A DNA stretch of 64,000 nt. Origin: Methylomarinum sp. Ch1-1 (GTDB lineage Bacteria > Pseudomonadota > Gammaproteobacteria > Methylococcales > Methylomonadaceae). The notes under the pieces are model-generated. The model made no database searches and was not told the DNA's origin. It saw nothing but the letters and a program-made list of their open reading frames with translations. The stretch lies in NCBI RefSeq assembly GCF_030717995.2, contig NZ_CP157743.1:310001-374000 (forward strand), read 5' to 3'. Position 1 is the first letter of the stretch. The number at the start of each line of letters is the position of its first letter. The translations under genes and the position numbers were made by a program. Below are positions 28,935-38,799 of this stretch, in pieces.

Positions 28935-29678
28935 TCATCTGATCGCCTGCTCGACCTCCCGCCATAGGGCCCTATAGGCCTCGCTGGCGCGGCTTTTTCC
29001 GGCGAAAACGGCAACCGGCATGCGCTCCAGTCCCATGCGCTCGATATCGCTGGCGCAAGGAATCACCGTCTCCAACAACTCCGGATAATCTTCCACCAGA
29101 TGGGCCATGACCTCACGATGCATTTTTTTACGTCGGTCCGCCATCGACAAAAAAGGCATCAATTTCAGGTTTTTCAACTTATGTTCTTCGAGGAAACGCT
29201 TCAACTGCGCCAAGCTTCTAATCGACAGGCTGGTCGGAATGACCGGCGACAACAGGATATCAGCCGCCTCAAAAACTGCTTCCGATAGCAAAGAAATATT
29301 CGGCGGGCAATCGAGAAAAATCAGCTGATATTCCTCGCGCAAGGGTTTGAGCAATTTTTGCAGACGCCGAGTGGGTTTTTTACGTTCATCGAGTCTCAGA
29401 TCCAAATTGCGAAAGGAAAAATCCGCCGGCAGCATGTCCAGGTTTTCGAAATCGGTCCCTTTGATCAGCGCGTCGAGATCACGATCGCCGGCGACCAAGG
29501 ACTTGCCGCCTCCCTTGACCTTGGCTTTGATGCGAAAATAATAGCTACTGGCGCCCTGCGGGTCCAAATCCCAAATCAGGGTTTGATGTCCTTGTTGGGC
29601 GGCGCAATAGGCCAGATTGACCGCGGTCGATGTCTTACCCACCCCACCCTTGATATTGTATGCGGCAATAACTGTCAT
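28935..29678 (-). CDS. ParA/MinD-family ATPase
   Basis: A 247-residue ATPase of the ParA family. It has the deviant Walker A KGGVGKTS (from about residue 10), Walker A' LIWDLDPQGASSYYF, and Walker B LIFLDCPPNISLLS. I chose the ATG at 29678, preceded by AGGTGGGG, over the longer frame starting at 29756, which would overlap the upstream CHAD gene. No ParB or centromere site is nearby, so this is an orphan rather than the chromosomal par system. With the CHAD-domain gene 8 bp upstream, a role in positioning polyphosphate granules is possible but is only inference. Confidence 0.8.
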   Translation of the reverse strand: MTVIAAYNIKGGVGKTSTAVNLAYCAAQQGHQTLIWDLDPQGASSYYFRIKAKVKGGGKSLVAGDRDLDALIKGTDFENLDMLPADFSFRNLDLRLDERKKPTRRLQKLLKPLREEYQLIFLDCPPNISLLSEAVFEAADILLSPVIPTSLSIRSLAQLKRFLEEHKLKNLKLMPFLSMADRRKKMHREVMAHLVEDYPELLETVIPCASDIERMGLERMPVAVFAGKSRASEAYRALWREVEQAIR

Positions 29679-29686
29679 AGCCCCAC

Positions 29687-31219
29687 CTAAAGCTTGCCTG
29701 AGAACAGGGCCTGGAATGACGCCTGGTTTTCGGGTCGCTTGAATTTGTCGAAACACCCGGCAAACGCCTGGCGCGCCCGTAGGCGTTGTTGACGCAGGTT
29801 TTGCACCAAGACGCCCATCGCGATCAAGGTATCGGCCGATGTTTGCTCCGCCATCATTTCATTGGCAAATCTTTTCAGCGTAGATTCCTGCACTTGATAG
29901 TCCTGAAAATCACCCAAAATATCCTGGAGTTCCTTCAATGCTTTGATCTGCCGCTTAATTTTCTTTTCCGGATACAAACTTTGAAAAAATTCCATCAGAT
30001 AGCGCAATTTCTTGCATGTTTTTCGCAAGCGATGCAAAGCCTTAGGCGGCGTCTGATCGCTAATCGCGTTGCCTTGATTCAAAACGCGCCGGTAAACCCT
30101 CCAGAGGCGCTTATCGGCGAGCTGTTTGATCGACAGCAAAGCATCGGCCTCCGCCGGCCTTTTTACGACCGACTCCTTCAGGTAATCCTCCCACGCCTGC
30201 AGCTTGCCGATATATTCGACCGACTTCAGCTTGGCCGCCAGTTCTCGGTGAGATTGATGCTGTTTGACTTTGATCAGCTCATACAAGGGCTGAAGATCAC
30301 CCTGCATGTCTTCCGGCAGGCTGTGTTGATAGCTGGCAAAATTCAATAGATAGACATCCATATCTCGGGCCGGTCCACTAATCTGACCCAGCCAAGCAAA
30401 AAATTCGGCGTTTCTGCCGACCACCGCGGCCGGCAGTACTCGCTTTAACTGGCTAAGCCCCGCCCGCGTTCTTCTCACCGCCACCCTGAAATCATGCAGG
30501 AACTCGCTGTCGATGGCGTCAATGGTCCCGGCTTCATTGACCTTGATGGCCTGCAACAAATGACTGTAAATGTATTTACAAGAAAGATCGGCGCGCATCT
30601 TGGGATCGAGCTGAATAGCCAACTTGGCTGAATAGTCCGCCGGCTTACGACCCTGTAATTCCAAGGCCGCATAGATTACCGGTTTTTTAGCCATCTTAAG
30701 ACCCAGCTTTTTTTCCAGCAGCGCGCTGATGCGCTTGGCCGTCTTATCGTAGCCTTTGATGGGCTGCAGATACACCCTGGCCGGCAACAATTCATAATCT
30801 TCGATCAACAAACGCAATGTCGTCTTGCCGTCTTTATTGAGGATATTGATACGATAGGCCTGATAAGACAATGAGGTTAACGACAGTAAGGCGCGCATTT
30901 TCAACAGCGGCGCCAGTATCGATTGGAGCCTTGCATCGGCAAACTCTTCAGCGAATCTAGGCGCTTGATCCATTTCCGCCGCAGCGATCGGTTGCCCACT
31001 CTGCAGGTCGACTAAAGTGAGCCTAGAGTCCGACTTGGACTGGTTTAACTCACACAACACGCCGGCATTAAAGAGTCGCCAATCGAAACTGTCATAAAAA
31101 GTTTTCAGGGAATATTGCTGCGAAGCGATCTGTAAATCTTTTTTTTTGCTGATCTTAGCGAGAAACTTGTCTATCTTCTGATTTCCAGGCAGCTGAAAAT
31201 GTAAATTAATCTCTGACAT
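29687..31219 (-). CDS. CYTH-like/CHAD domain protein
   Basis: A 510-residue protein. The N-terminal ~200 residues look like a degenerate CYTH triphosphate-tunnel domain (alternating charged strands such as SLKTFYDSFDWRLFNAG and TTLRLLIEDYELLPARVYL). The rest is a CHAD domain made of two helical halves, with the conserved basic and histidine motifs LHDFRVAVRRTRAGLSQLKR (about 238-257) and LHRLRKTCKKLRYLMEFF. CHAD domains bind polyphosphate and localise to its granules. It is followed 8 bp later by the ParA-like ATPase in a likely operon. Confidence 0.85.
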   Translation of the reverse strand: MSEINLHFQLPGNQKIDKFLAKISKKKDLQIASQQYSLKTFYDSFDWRLFNAGVLCELNQSKSDSRLTLVDLQSGQPIAAAEMDQAPRFAEEFADARLQSILAPLLKMRALLSLTSLSYQAYRINILNKDGKTTLRLLIEDYELLPARVYLQPIKGYDKTAKRISALLEKKLGLKMAKKPVIYAALELQGRKPADYSAKLAIQLDPKMRADLSCKYIYSHLLQAIKVNEAGTIDAIDSEFLHDFRVAVRRTRAGLSQLKRVLPAAVVGRNAEFFAWLGQISGPARDMDVYLLNFASYQHSLPEDMQGDLQPLYELIKVKQHQSHRELAAKLKSVEYIGKLQAWEDYLKESVVKRPAEADALLSIKQLADKRLWRVYRRVLNQGNAISDQTPPKALHRLRKTCKKLRYLMEFFQSLYPEKKIKRQIKALKELQDILGDFQDYQVQESTLKRFANEMMAEQTSADTLIAMGVLVQNLRQQRLRARQAFAGCFDKFKRPENQASFQALFSGKL

Positions 31220-31663
31220 GTCTGAGCCTGCTACGGCTGATTCCGAATGGGGTTAAAAACCGACAAGGTTAGGACGTCGCCTGAACCTTGTCTATAGACT
31301 TGCTCCATCCTATCATGGCGTTAATAAAACAATTATGACAATTCACAGCGACCTGCAATATATCCAGTCTCTGAGCGTAGCAATTCCCAATTTGAAGATC
31401 TAACAGTGCATGAGCTGTGTCTGGCGAGGAGGCTGCCGTCAAGCCTCAGGATATGCCCTAAACATAACGTCAGTTCGGGATATAAGAATTATACAATCCA
31501 AAGGGTCAAGACGGCACCAGGTTAAACACAGCAAAAATGCCCAAATATGGGAATGGCTGGTTGCACCGTGATAGCCTTAAGTTTTTTGTCAGATATGCTA
31601 GAGGATTCACAGATAATTCGGTGAAAACGGCGCTGAATAGCAATAAAAACATCATAATTTCCT
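31220..31663. other. Intergenic region with repeat remnant
   Basis: About 444 bp between divergent genes. Around 31461-31530 it contains sequence like the left end of the 344-bp element at 24534 (CGTCAGTTCGGGATAT and following). The matching right end is not seen, so it is a one-ended relic. Promoters for both flanking genes should also lie here but I cannot place them. Confidence 0.45.
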
Positions 31664-33664
31664 ATGAGCATAACGCCTCACGAACTCAACGCCCTCAGGA
31701 GCAATGTCCAACAGGCTCTCAATCGCAACACCGATCAGTTACGGCTGATTCCTGCTGCCGTGATCAAACTGTTGCAACTGACCACAGACGAAAACACCAA
31801 CATAGGCGACCTGAGCAAGGTCATCGACACAGAACCGTCGCTGGCCATGCAAATACTCAAGACCATCAACTCCTCGCATTACAATGTCTCCCAACCGATC
31901 AACTCGATACGACAGGCAATTGCGATGCTGGGCTACGCCAATATCCGCGACATTGCGATTAGGCAGCTGTTCTACAGTCAATTGCACGGAGGCCAAGCGT
32001 CCAAGTATTTTGATTCGAGTTTCTTCTGGCAACATTGCCTGTTCGTCGCCTCTCTCAGCAAGGCGATCGCGATCAAATTAGACTATCCACATTCAGATCT
32101 GATCTACACCGCCGGATTGCTTCACGACATCGGCAAACTGGTGCTGGAAAATCATGGCAAGCTCAGCTACAGCGAGTTCATCGCGACTTATGTCGAAAAC
32201 GGCTACTCGCTCTTGACAAGCGAACTCAACTTTTATGGCGTGACCCACCAGCAAGTCGGTTATCTCTTATGCAATGATTGGCAATTACCGGACATTATTA
32301 CCGCCGTCGTGGCCTATCATCATGCCACGGACATCGATGAAATGTTGTCCGAAAAATATGTTCAAGAAATCGCCATCGTCTCCTTCGCCAACTATCTGGC
32401 TTGGATTCACGGCATCGGCTCCTTTGCCGCCAACATGCCGCTCAACCTGCCTTCGATAGTGTTCGAATATATCGCACTACAAAAACTAGACTTGGAATCC
32501 TTATTGGTTCAAGTCGACCAGGACATGCAAGAGATTGGCGTGTTTTATGGCATCGAATTTCCCGGCACTAAGCAACTGCGCGCCAACCTGGTGCACTCAT
32601 CGATTGCCTTGAGTCGATCATCACCGTCGGGTCCCGACTCAGCCGAGCCCCAGGCAGCGGAGGAATCGATCAATTTTCTCTCCAGTCTGACCATTCCTCA
32701 CCAGAGCCTGGACCCGGACACCTTCGTCCCGCAAACCCTAAAAGCGATCGGCGACATCTTTAAGCTGGACCGTATCTATATGCTGAGCATGACGGCCAAA
32801 CAGCGCTGCCTGGTCGCCAAATATTACTTTCCCGATTCTCTGCAAGGCGATAACGCCGAATTGACGCCAATAAAAATCGATAGTCTCAGCGGCGATCTTT
32901 TGACCTGCCTGAGAACTCAACAGGCGTCGATTATTTCCGACCGATACAACAGAAATCATAAGCTGCTAAAAGAAGTTGGCGTCAGTGAATTCGTTTCGGT
33001 CCCGATACTGCGCAACAATCGCCTCAGTGCGGTGTTATACGCCGACAATAAATTATCCAGGCGCGCTATTCCAGCCGACATTCTGAACAAAATCACCCCC
33101 ATCGCCAACGAATTGGGGTCGGCCTTGCATAATGCCAAACGCTTCGAACAAGAAAGAAGCAAGGCAAAAATCGACCCGTTGACCGGATTATCGAACAAAA
33201 GAATGCTGACCGATTATCTGCAATGCCTGTTTGAAGACGGCCAGAAGACGCCGGTCAAGATGGCTTTAGGGTTTCTCGACATCGACCATTTCAAAAGCCT
33301 GAATGACGATTGTGGTCATCAAAGAGGCGATACGGCCTTGAGGATCGTTGCGCATATCCTGCAAGAATTAAGTCGTAGCGGCGACTTCGTCGGCCGCTAC
33401 GGCGGAGAAGAGTTTTTATTTGTGCTGCTGGACTGCACGGCTGCCGGCGCCTTTCAATATGCGGAAAGAGTGCGCGCCGACATCGAGGCCAAAGGTCATG
33501 TGCTGAAACACCGCTTCAATGGTCACGTCATCACGGCCAGCATCGGTCTCGCGATGTATCAGCCCACCTACACAAACTATCAAGATTGGATTGCCGCCGC
33601 CGATAAAGCCATGTACCAGGCGAAAAAAAACGGCCGAAATAAGGTAATTGCGATCAAGCGTTAA
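31664..33664 (+). CDS. HDOD-GAF-GGDEF signalling protein
   Basis: A 666-residue cytoplasmic protein with three domains. The N-terminal HDOD domain (about 20-230) keeps part of the HD motif (GLLHDIGKL, residues 152-160). The GAF-like domain (about 345-490) could bind a small ligand. The C-terminal GGDEF domain (about 500-665) has an intact active site RYGGEEF and, five residues upstream, an RSGD inhibitory site. It should therefore make cyclic di-GMP with product feedback. HDOD output joined to GGDEF is uncommon but known. It is a single gene with its own long upstream region. Confidence 0.88.
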   Translation: MSITPHELNALRSNVQQALNRNTDQLRLIPAAVIKLLQLTTDENTNIGDLSKVIDTEPSLAMQILKTINSSHYNVSQPINSIRQAIAMLGYANIRDIAIRQLFYSQLHGGQASKYFDSSFFWQHCLFVASLSKAIAIKLDYPHSDLIYTAGLLHDIGKLVLENHGKLSYSEFIATYVENGYSLLTSELNFYGVTHQQVGYLLCNDWQLPDIITAVVAYHHATDIDEMLSEKYVQEIAIVSFANYLAWIHGIGSFAANMPLNLPSIVFEYIALQKLDLESLLVQVDQDMQEIGVFYGIEFPGTKQLRANLVHSSIALSRSSPSGPDSAEPQAAEESINFLSSLTIPHQSLDPDTFVPQTLKAIGDIFKLDRIYMLSMTAKQRCLVAKYYFPDSLQGDNAELTPIKIDSLSGDLLTCLRTQQASIISDRYNRNHKLLKEVGVSEFVSVPILRNNRLSAVLYADNKLSRRAIPADILNKITPIANELGSALHNAKRFEQERSKAKIDPLTGLSNKRMLTDYLQCLFEDGQKTPVKMALGFLDIDHFKSLNDDCGHQRGDTALRIVAHILQELSRSGDFVGRYGGEEFLFVLLDCTAAGAFQYAERVRADIEAKGHVLKHRFNGHVITASIGLAMYQPTYTNYQDWIAAADKAMYQAKKNGRNKVIAIKR

Positions 33665-33713
33665 TTTTCGTCCCGTTGCCTGTCCTGTTCAATGACTGCG
33701 CTTAGCGACATTT

Positions 33714-33941
33714 ATGCAACTAATAACACCGCCCAAACCAATACGTACGGCCTGGGGCAGCCTGGCGGCCTGGTGGCTGGCTTACATCATCAATCCGGGG
33801 TTTCATGCAGTCGCCGTAATGTTGTTGTTGATGATTCCGATCCTCTTGCTGGATCGCAATATAGCTCCCGCGAAAAAACAACCATTGACGAATGAGACAG
33901 ACGATGAAAACGGCGATACGATACAGGAAAATTCTGCTTAA
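33714..33941 (+). CDS. Small membrane protein, 75 residues
   Basis: A short protein with one or two hydrophobic segments (SLAAWWLAYIINPGFHAVAVMLLLMIPILLL, about residues 16-46), then a polar acidic tail. It lies 47 bp upstream of the TRAP small permease gene, in the same direction. I do not recognise it. It might be co-transcribed with the TRAP genes. Confidence 0.5.
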   Translation: MQLITPPKPIRTAWGSLAAWWLAYIINPGFHAVAVMLLLMIPILLLDRNIAPAKKQPLTNETDDENGDTIQENSA

Positions 33942-33987
33942 TCCGGTTTTCAGGTAAAATTGCTTAATTTATCCGCCCGAATAACCT

Positions 33988-34521
33988 ATGAGCAGCAGTC
34001 TAGCTATTAGCAAACGCCTCATCTATCTGATCGAACAAATCAACGAATGGACCGGAAAAAGTGTCGCTTGGTTGACCCTGGCCATGGTTCTGACGACCTT
34101 CGCCATCGTCATCCTACGCTATACCTTCGATATTGGCTGGATCGCCGTGCAGGAATCGGTTGCCTACATGCATGCGCTGGTTTTCATGCTCGGCGCCGGC
34201 TACACACTGAAACATGATGGTCACGTCCGAGTCGATATTTTTTACCAGCGTTGCAGCGTCAAAACCAAAGCCTGGGTAGACTGCCTGGGCGCCCTGCTGC
34301 TGCTACTGCCTGTCAGCGTCTTCATCATCTGGAGCAGCTGGGACTATGTCGCGGACTCCTGGCATATTCAGGAAGGATCACGCAACTCGGGAGGTCTGCC
34401 CGGTTTATATCTATTGAAAAGCAGCATCATCGTCATGGCCTTTTTGCTGATACTACAGGGTTTTGCGCTGTTTCTGCGCAATTTGCTGACAGCAATCGGC
34501 TATCAAGAGGAGACGCAATAA
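33988..34521 (+). CDS. TRAP transporter small permease (DctQ-like)
   Basis: A 177-residue, four-helix protein of the DctQ family, the small membrane subunit of tripartite ATP-independent periplasmic transporters. The conserved stretch VAYMHALVFMLGAGYTLKHDGHVRVDIFY (about 52-80) is diagnostic. Its stop codon shares a base with the start of the large permease (TAATG). No substrate-binding DctP gene is in the neighbourhood, so the cargo is unknown. Confidence 0.88.
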   Translation: MSSSLAISKRLIYLIEQINEWTGKSVAWLTLAMVLTTFAIVILRYTFDIGWIAVQESVAYMHALVFMLGAGYTLKHDGHVRVDIFYQRCSVKTKAWVDCLGALLLLLPVSVFIIWSSWDYVADSWHIQEGSRNSGGLPGLYLLKSSIIVMAFLLILQGFALFLRNLLTAIGYQEETQ

Positions 34522-35903
34522 TGGACAACGGCATGGCGCTATGGATGTTCGCGGCGGTGTTCATCGTGTTGTTATCGGGCTTTCCGGTCGCTTTCGCGCT
34601 CAGCGGCACGGCCTTGTTATTCGCTGGCATCGGCGTACAGTTCGAGTTATTCGATGTCGCCTTTTTGCAGGCCCTGCCCAACCGTCTGTTCGGCATCATG
34701 AACAACCAGACGCTGATCGCGGTGCCGCTGTTTGTATTCATGGGCGTGATGCTCGAGCGTGCGCGCATCGCCGAGGACTTGTTGGAGACGATGGTGGAAT
34801 TGTTCGGCTCGCTGCGCGGCGGACTGGGCATCGCGGTCACCCTGGTCGGCATGCTGATGGCGGCCAGCACCGGCATCGTCGGCGCGACCGTTGTCACGAT
34901 GGGGTTGCTATCCCTGCCGACGATGCTGCGCAACCAATACAATCCGGCGATCGCCTGCGGCACAATTTGCGCTTCCGGAACGCTGGGGCAAATCATTCCA
35001 CCGTCGATCGTACTGGTGTTACTCGGCGACGTCATTTCCACCGCTTATCAACAGGCGCAATTGGAAATGGGCATTTTCGCCCCTGAAACGGTCTCGGTTG
35101 GGGATCTGTTCGCCGGCGCCCTGCTGCCCGGTCTGGGTTTGGTGGCGCTTTATTTGCTTTATATCACCATCACCGCCTGGCTATCGCCGACGACGATGCC
35201 GGCGCCTGAGCAAAAAACCAGAGAGCAAGGTTTTTATCTGCGCGTAACGAAAAGCCTCGCCGCGCCGTTGCTGCTGATTTTCTCAGTATTGGGCTCGATC
35301 ATGGGCGGTTTGGCGACCCCGACCGAAGCGGCGTCGGTGGGAGCGACCGGCGCTCTCATCCTGGCGTTGGCCAAGCAACAATTATCGCTGGAAAAACTGC
35401 TGGATGTGATGCAGAACACGACGCGAGTAACCAGCATGGTGTTCATGATCTTGATCGGCGCCGCGCTGTTTTCTTTGGTGTTTCGAGGCTTTGAAGGCGA
35501 AGAACTGATTATCGACATATTATCCGACTTGCCCGGCGGCCAGTTCGGCGCGATGTTCAGCGTCATGTTGGTGATGTTTCTGCTGGGTTTTGTGCTGGAC
35601 TTTATCGAAATCACCTTTGTCATCGTGCCCATCGTCGGCCCGGTGCTGTTGGCGATGGGACTGGATCCTGTCTGGCTGGGAATCATGATCGCGATCAACC
35701 TACAGACCTCTTTTTTAACCCCGCCCTTCGGCTTCGCCCTGTTCTATCTGCGCGGCGTGGCCCCGGCGGAAATCAGCAGCGGCCAGATTTATAAAGGCGT
35801 CATGCCGTTTATTTTCATTCAGTTGCTGATGCTTGCCATCCTGGCGTTCTGGCCTCAACTGGCGACCTGGCTGCCAAGCACTCTATACGGCGAAGGCTTA
35901 TGA
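34521..35903 (+). CDS. TRAP transporter large permease (DctM-like)
   Basis: The 460-residue transport subunit of a TRAP system, with about 12 helices. Family landmarks are LLSGFPVAFALSG near the start, GLLSLPTMLRNQYNPAIACGTICASGTLGQIIPPSIVLVLLGD in the middle, and NLQTSFLTPPFGFALFYLRG near the end. I start it at the ATG 34521 (MDNGMALWMF); the longer frame lies within the small permease gene. It moves organic acids or similar solutes using a sodium gradient. The last 4 bp overlap the lptM start. Confidence 0.92.
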   Translation: MDNGMALWMFAAVFIVLLSGFPVAFALSGTALLFAGIGVQFELFDVAFLQALPNRLFGIMNNQTLIAVPLFVFMGVMLERARIAEDLLETMVELFGSLRGGLGIAVTLVGMLMAASTGIVGATVVTMGLLSLPTMLRNQYNPAIACGTICASGTLGQIIPPSIVLVLLGDVISTAYQQAQLEMGIFAPETVSVGDLFAGALLPGLGLVALYLLYITITAWLSPTTMPAPEQKTREQGFYLRVTKSLAAPLLLIFSVLGSIMGGLATPTEAASVGATGALILALAKQQLSLEKLLDVMQNTTRVTSMVFMILIGAALFSLVFRGFEGEELIIDILSDLPGGQFGAMFSVMLVMFLLGFVLDFIEITFVIVPIVGPVLLAMGLDPVWLGIMIAINLQTSFLTPPFGFALFYLRGVAPAEISSGQIYKGVMPFIFIQLLMLAILAFWPQLATWLPSTLYGEGL

Positions 35904-36028
35904 ACCTGAAAACTGTTATGCCTCTCTTGATGCTGAGCCTGCTGCTGCAGGCCTGCGGACAAACCGGCCCGCTTTATCTGCCCGATGAAGAGCCGCCCAT
36001 TTATGTACCTGACGAAGAAGACCAATAG
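35900..36028 (+). CDS. lptM: LptM-like small lipoprotein
   Basis: A 42-residue lipoprotein. The signal MNLKTVMPLLMLSLLLQACG carries a lipobox with the Cys at residue 19. It is followed by QTGPLYLPDEE, the conserved GxxGPLYxP sequence of LptM (YifL). LptM helps the LptD/E outer-membrane LPS translocon mature. Its position directly upstream of lysA is the usual one in gammaproteobacteria. It overlaps the dctM-like gene by 4 bp and ends 2 bp before lysA. Confidence 0.85.
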   Translation: MNLKTVMPLLMLSLLLQACGQTGPLYLPDEEPPIYVPDEEDQ

Positions 36029-36030
36029 CA

Positions 36031-37278
36031 ATGGATTATTTTAATTATCGCGACCAGCAGTTATTCGCCGAGGACGTCGCCGTTGCCGATATCGCCGGCC
36101 AATACGGCACGCCCTGCTATATCTATTCCCGCGCCACGCTGGAGCGGCACTGGCAGGCTTTCGATCAAGCCTTTGCCGACCATCCCCACCTGATTTGCTA
36201 CGCGGTCAAGGCCAATTCCAACATCGCCATTCTCAATATCCTAGCCCGCCTCGGCTCCGGCTTCGATATCGTTTCCTTAGGAGAGATGGAGCGAGTGCTG
36301 GCCGCCGGCGGCAGCGCCGATAAGATCGTGTTCTCCGGCGTCGGCAAACGGGAAGATGAAATTCTGGCGGCGCTAAAAGCCGGCATCCGTTGCTTCAATA
36401 TCGAGGTCAGCGGCGAACTGGACCGCATCAATGCCCTGGCAGCCAGCCTAGGCGTGATCGCGCCGGTCTCATTCCGGGTCAATCCCGATGTCGACGCCAA
36501 GACCCATCCCTATATCTCCACCGGTCTGAAAGAAAACAAATTCGGCATCGGCATTCAACAGGCGCTGCAGGAATATCGTCGCGCCGCAAAAATGGACCAT
36601 ATTGAAATCGCCGGCATCGACTGCCACATCGGCTCTCAACTCACCGAAACCCGACCGTTCCTGGATGCTTTGGACAGAGTGCTGGCCGTGGTTGACGAAC
36701 TCCATGCTGAAGGCATCAACCTGCATCACCTCGACCTAGGCGGCGGCCTGGGTATTTGTTATAAGGATGAGCAACCGCCGCAACCGGACGAGTATGTCTC
36801 TGCGGTCCTGGAAAAGCTGGCGGAACGCAACATCGACATACTGTTGGAACCGGGCCGCGCCATCGCCGGCAATGCAGGAATTCTGGTGACTCGGGTGGAA
36901 TATCTGAAACCGACCGAGGAAAAAAATTTCGCCATCGTCGATGCCGCGATGAACGACCTCGTGCGCCCCTCGTTATATAGCGCCTGGCAGAATATCATTC
37001 CAGTACGGCAAGACTCTGCCGTCGAACCTACGAACTGGGACATCGTCGGTCCGGTCTGCGAAACCGGTGACTTTCTCGGCAAGAATCGCAGTCTGTCATT
37101 AAGTCAGAACGACCTGCTGGCCGTTCGCTCATCCGGCGCCTACGGCTTCACGATGAGCTCCAACTACAATTCTCGGCCGCGCGCCGCCGAGGTCATGGTC
37201 GACGGCGCACAAACACATCTAATCCGCGAACGCGAGTCGATACAACAACTTTGGGCCGGTGAACACCTACTGCCATAA
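36031..37278 (+). CDS. lysA: Diaminopimelate decarboxylase
   Basis: A 415-residue PLP enzyme that makes L-lysine from meso-diaminopimelate. The PLP lysine is K60 in [10 protein letters not shown]. Other signatures are [17 protein letters not shown], the HIGSQL motif, GGGLGI, the PLP-phosphate loop [11 protein letters not shown], and the active-site [11 protein letters not shown] region. The length and domain order are normal. It lies in the lptM-lysA-dapF-DUF484-xerC order found in many gammaproteobacteria. Confidence 0.96.
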   Translation: MDYFNYRDQQLFAEDVAVADIAGQYGTPCYIYSRATLERHWQAFDQAFADHPHLICYAVKANSNIAILNILARLGSGFDIVSLGEMERVLAAGGSADKIVFSGVGKREDEILAALKAGIRCFNIEVSGELDRINALAASLGVIAPVSFRVNPDVDAKTHPYISTGLKENKFGIGIQQALQEYRRAAKMDHIEIAGIDCHIGSQLTETRPFLDALDRVLAVVDELHAEGINLHHLDLGGGLGICYKDEQPPQPDEYVSAVLEKLAERNIDILLEPGRAIAGNAGILVTRVEYLKPTEEKNFAIVDAAMNDLVRPSLYSAWQNIIPVRQDSAVEPTNWDIVGPVCETGDFLGKNRSLSLSQNDLLAVRSSGAYGFTMSSNYNSRPRAAEVMVDGAQTHLIRERESIQQLWAGEHLLP

Positions 37279-37298
37279 TTCAAATTGATAGCTATCTT

Positions 37299-38126
37299 AT
37301 GATCCACTTCACTAAAATGCACGGCCTCGGAAATGATTTCGTCGTCATCGACGCCATCAGTCAACAGATAGCCTTAACACCTGATCATATCCGTTTCATG
37401 TCCGACCGCCATTTCGGCATCGGCTTCGATCAGCTGTTACTGGTGGAAAAACCGGTCAGCGCCAATGCCGACTTCAAGTATCGCATTTTCAATGCCGACG
37501 GCAGCGAAGTCGCTCAGTGCGGCAACGGCGCCCGATGTTTTGCCCGTTTCGTGCATGACAAAAAACTGACCGCCAAACAGGACATTACCGTTGACACCGA
37601 TGCCGGACAATTAGTGCTTCGACTAGACGAACAGGGTCTGGTGACCGTCAACATGGGCATACCCCGTCACGCCCCCGCCCAAATTCCCCTACGCGCAACC
37701 GAGGAGTCGCGCTTTTACAGCGTCGAAGTCAACGACAACGAAAAAGCCTTCGGCGCCGTGTCGATGGGCAATCCGCATGCGGTATTGCAAGTCAATGACG
37801 TACGCACCGCTCCGGTCGCCGAACTAGGCGCCGCCTTGGAAAATCATGCATTTTTTCCAGAACGAGCTAATATTGGGTTTATGCAAATTATCGACAGACA
37901 GCATATCAAGCTCCGCGTCTATGAACGCGGGGCCGCGGAAACTATGGCCTGCGGCAGCGGAGCCTGCGCCGCGGTGGTGATAGGCATAGAACAAAACCTG
38001 CTGGATCACGATGTCAGCGTCGAGCTACCGGGTGGAGCTTTGAAAATCCACTGGTCAGGCCGTGGCCATCCGGTACTGATGACCGGTCCCGCAGTCTCGG
38101 TATTCGAAGGAAAAATTGAACTATGA
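37299..38126 (+). CDS. dapF: Diaminopimelate epimerase
   Basis: A 275-residue, cofactor-free epimerase that converts LL- to meso-diaminopimelate for lysine and peptidoglycan. Both catalytic Cys are present: one in [13 protein letters not shown] (about residue 73) and one in [12 protein letters not shown] (about residue 217). The N-terminal [15 protein letters not shown] is the family signature. It overlaps the DUF484 gene by 4 bp. Confidence 0.96.
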   Translation: MIHFTKMHGLGNDFVVIDAISQQIALTPDHIRFMSDRHFGIGFDQLLLVEKPVSANADFKYRIFNADGSEVAQCGNGARCFARFVHDKKLTAKQDITVDTDAGQLVLRLDEQGLVTVNMGIPRHAPAQIPLRATEESRFYSVEVNDNEKAFGAVSMGNPHAVLQVNDVRTAPVAELGAALENHAFFPERANIGFMQIIDRQHIKLRVYERGAAETMACGSGACAAVVIGIEQNLLDHDVSVELPGGALKIHWSGRGHPVLMTGPAVSVFEGKIEL

Positions 38127-38794
38127 CAGACGCACAAGCGCCATTAAGCGCCGATCAGGTAGAAGCTTATTTGCAACAACATCCGGAGTTTTTTCACGAC
38201 CATCTAGGCCTACTGGAGGACTTGAGCATTCCCCACCCCAGCGGGGAGGCTGTGTCATTGATCTCCAAGCAATTGGAAATTTTTCGCAGCAAACACCAGG
38301 ACTTGGAAAACCAGCTCAATGCGCTGATTGAAATTGCTCGGGAAAACGACACGGCCTTCAATCGCATGCACGAACTGACGCTATCGATGCTGGAAGCAAA
38401 AACGCTGGACCAAGTGATGAGCAATCTGAAACAGGTGTTGTCGGACTGTTTCCTAACCGACTTTGTCTCGGTCAAGGTCATACGCGAACATAGCGATGAC
38501 AATCCCCTCTTTGTCGCCGCCGACGACGACAATCTGAAACATTTCAGCCAGGAACTGGCCAACAATCAGCCAAAGTGCGGTCGCCTGACATTGGCGCAGG
38601 CGCGCTTTTTATTCGCCGATGCGGCAATGGAAGTCAAATCCTGCGCGATCATTCCGATGGCCTTCACCGAACTGGAAGGCTTGCTGGCAATCGGCAGCCG
38701 TGACGACACTCGCTTTCACTACAGCATGGGGCATCTGTTCCTGACCCAAATGAGCGAAATCGTCGGCACCCGGTTAATCTCCATACTCGACTGA
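38123..38794 (+). CDS. DUF484 family protein
   Basis: A 223-residue protein of the DUF484 (YigA) family. It starts with a helical region ([31 protein letters not shown], about 9-39), a coiled-coil linker, and a GAF-like C-terminal domain. The biochemical function is unknown. The gene is nearly always between dapF and xerC, as here, with a 4-bp overlap upstream and 5 bp downstream. Confidence 0.9.
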   Translation: MTDAQAPLSADQVEAYLQQHPEFFHDHLGLLEDLSIPHPSGEAVSLISKQLEIFRSKHQDLENQLNALIEIARENDTAFNRMHELTLSMLEAKTLDQVMSNLKQVLSDCFLTDFVSVKVIREHSDDNPLFVAADDDNLKHFSQELANNQPKCGRLTLAQARFLFADAAMEVKSCAIIPMAFTELEGLLAIGSRDDTRFHYSMGHLFLTQMSEIVGTRLISILD

Positions 38795-38799
38795 AGATC

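Noticed and set aside
29679-29756. Longer start for the ParA-like ATPase
   Set aside because: It overlaps the CHAD gene; the ATG at 29678 has a strong ribosome-binding site and the normal family N-terminus.
34251-34520. N-terminal extension of the TRAP large permease
   Set aside because: It lies in another frame of the small permease gene and is not membrane-like.
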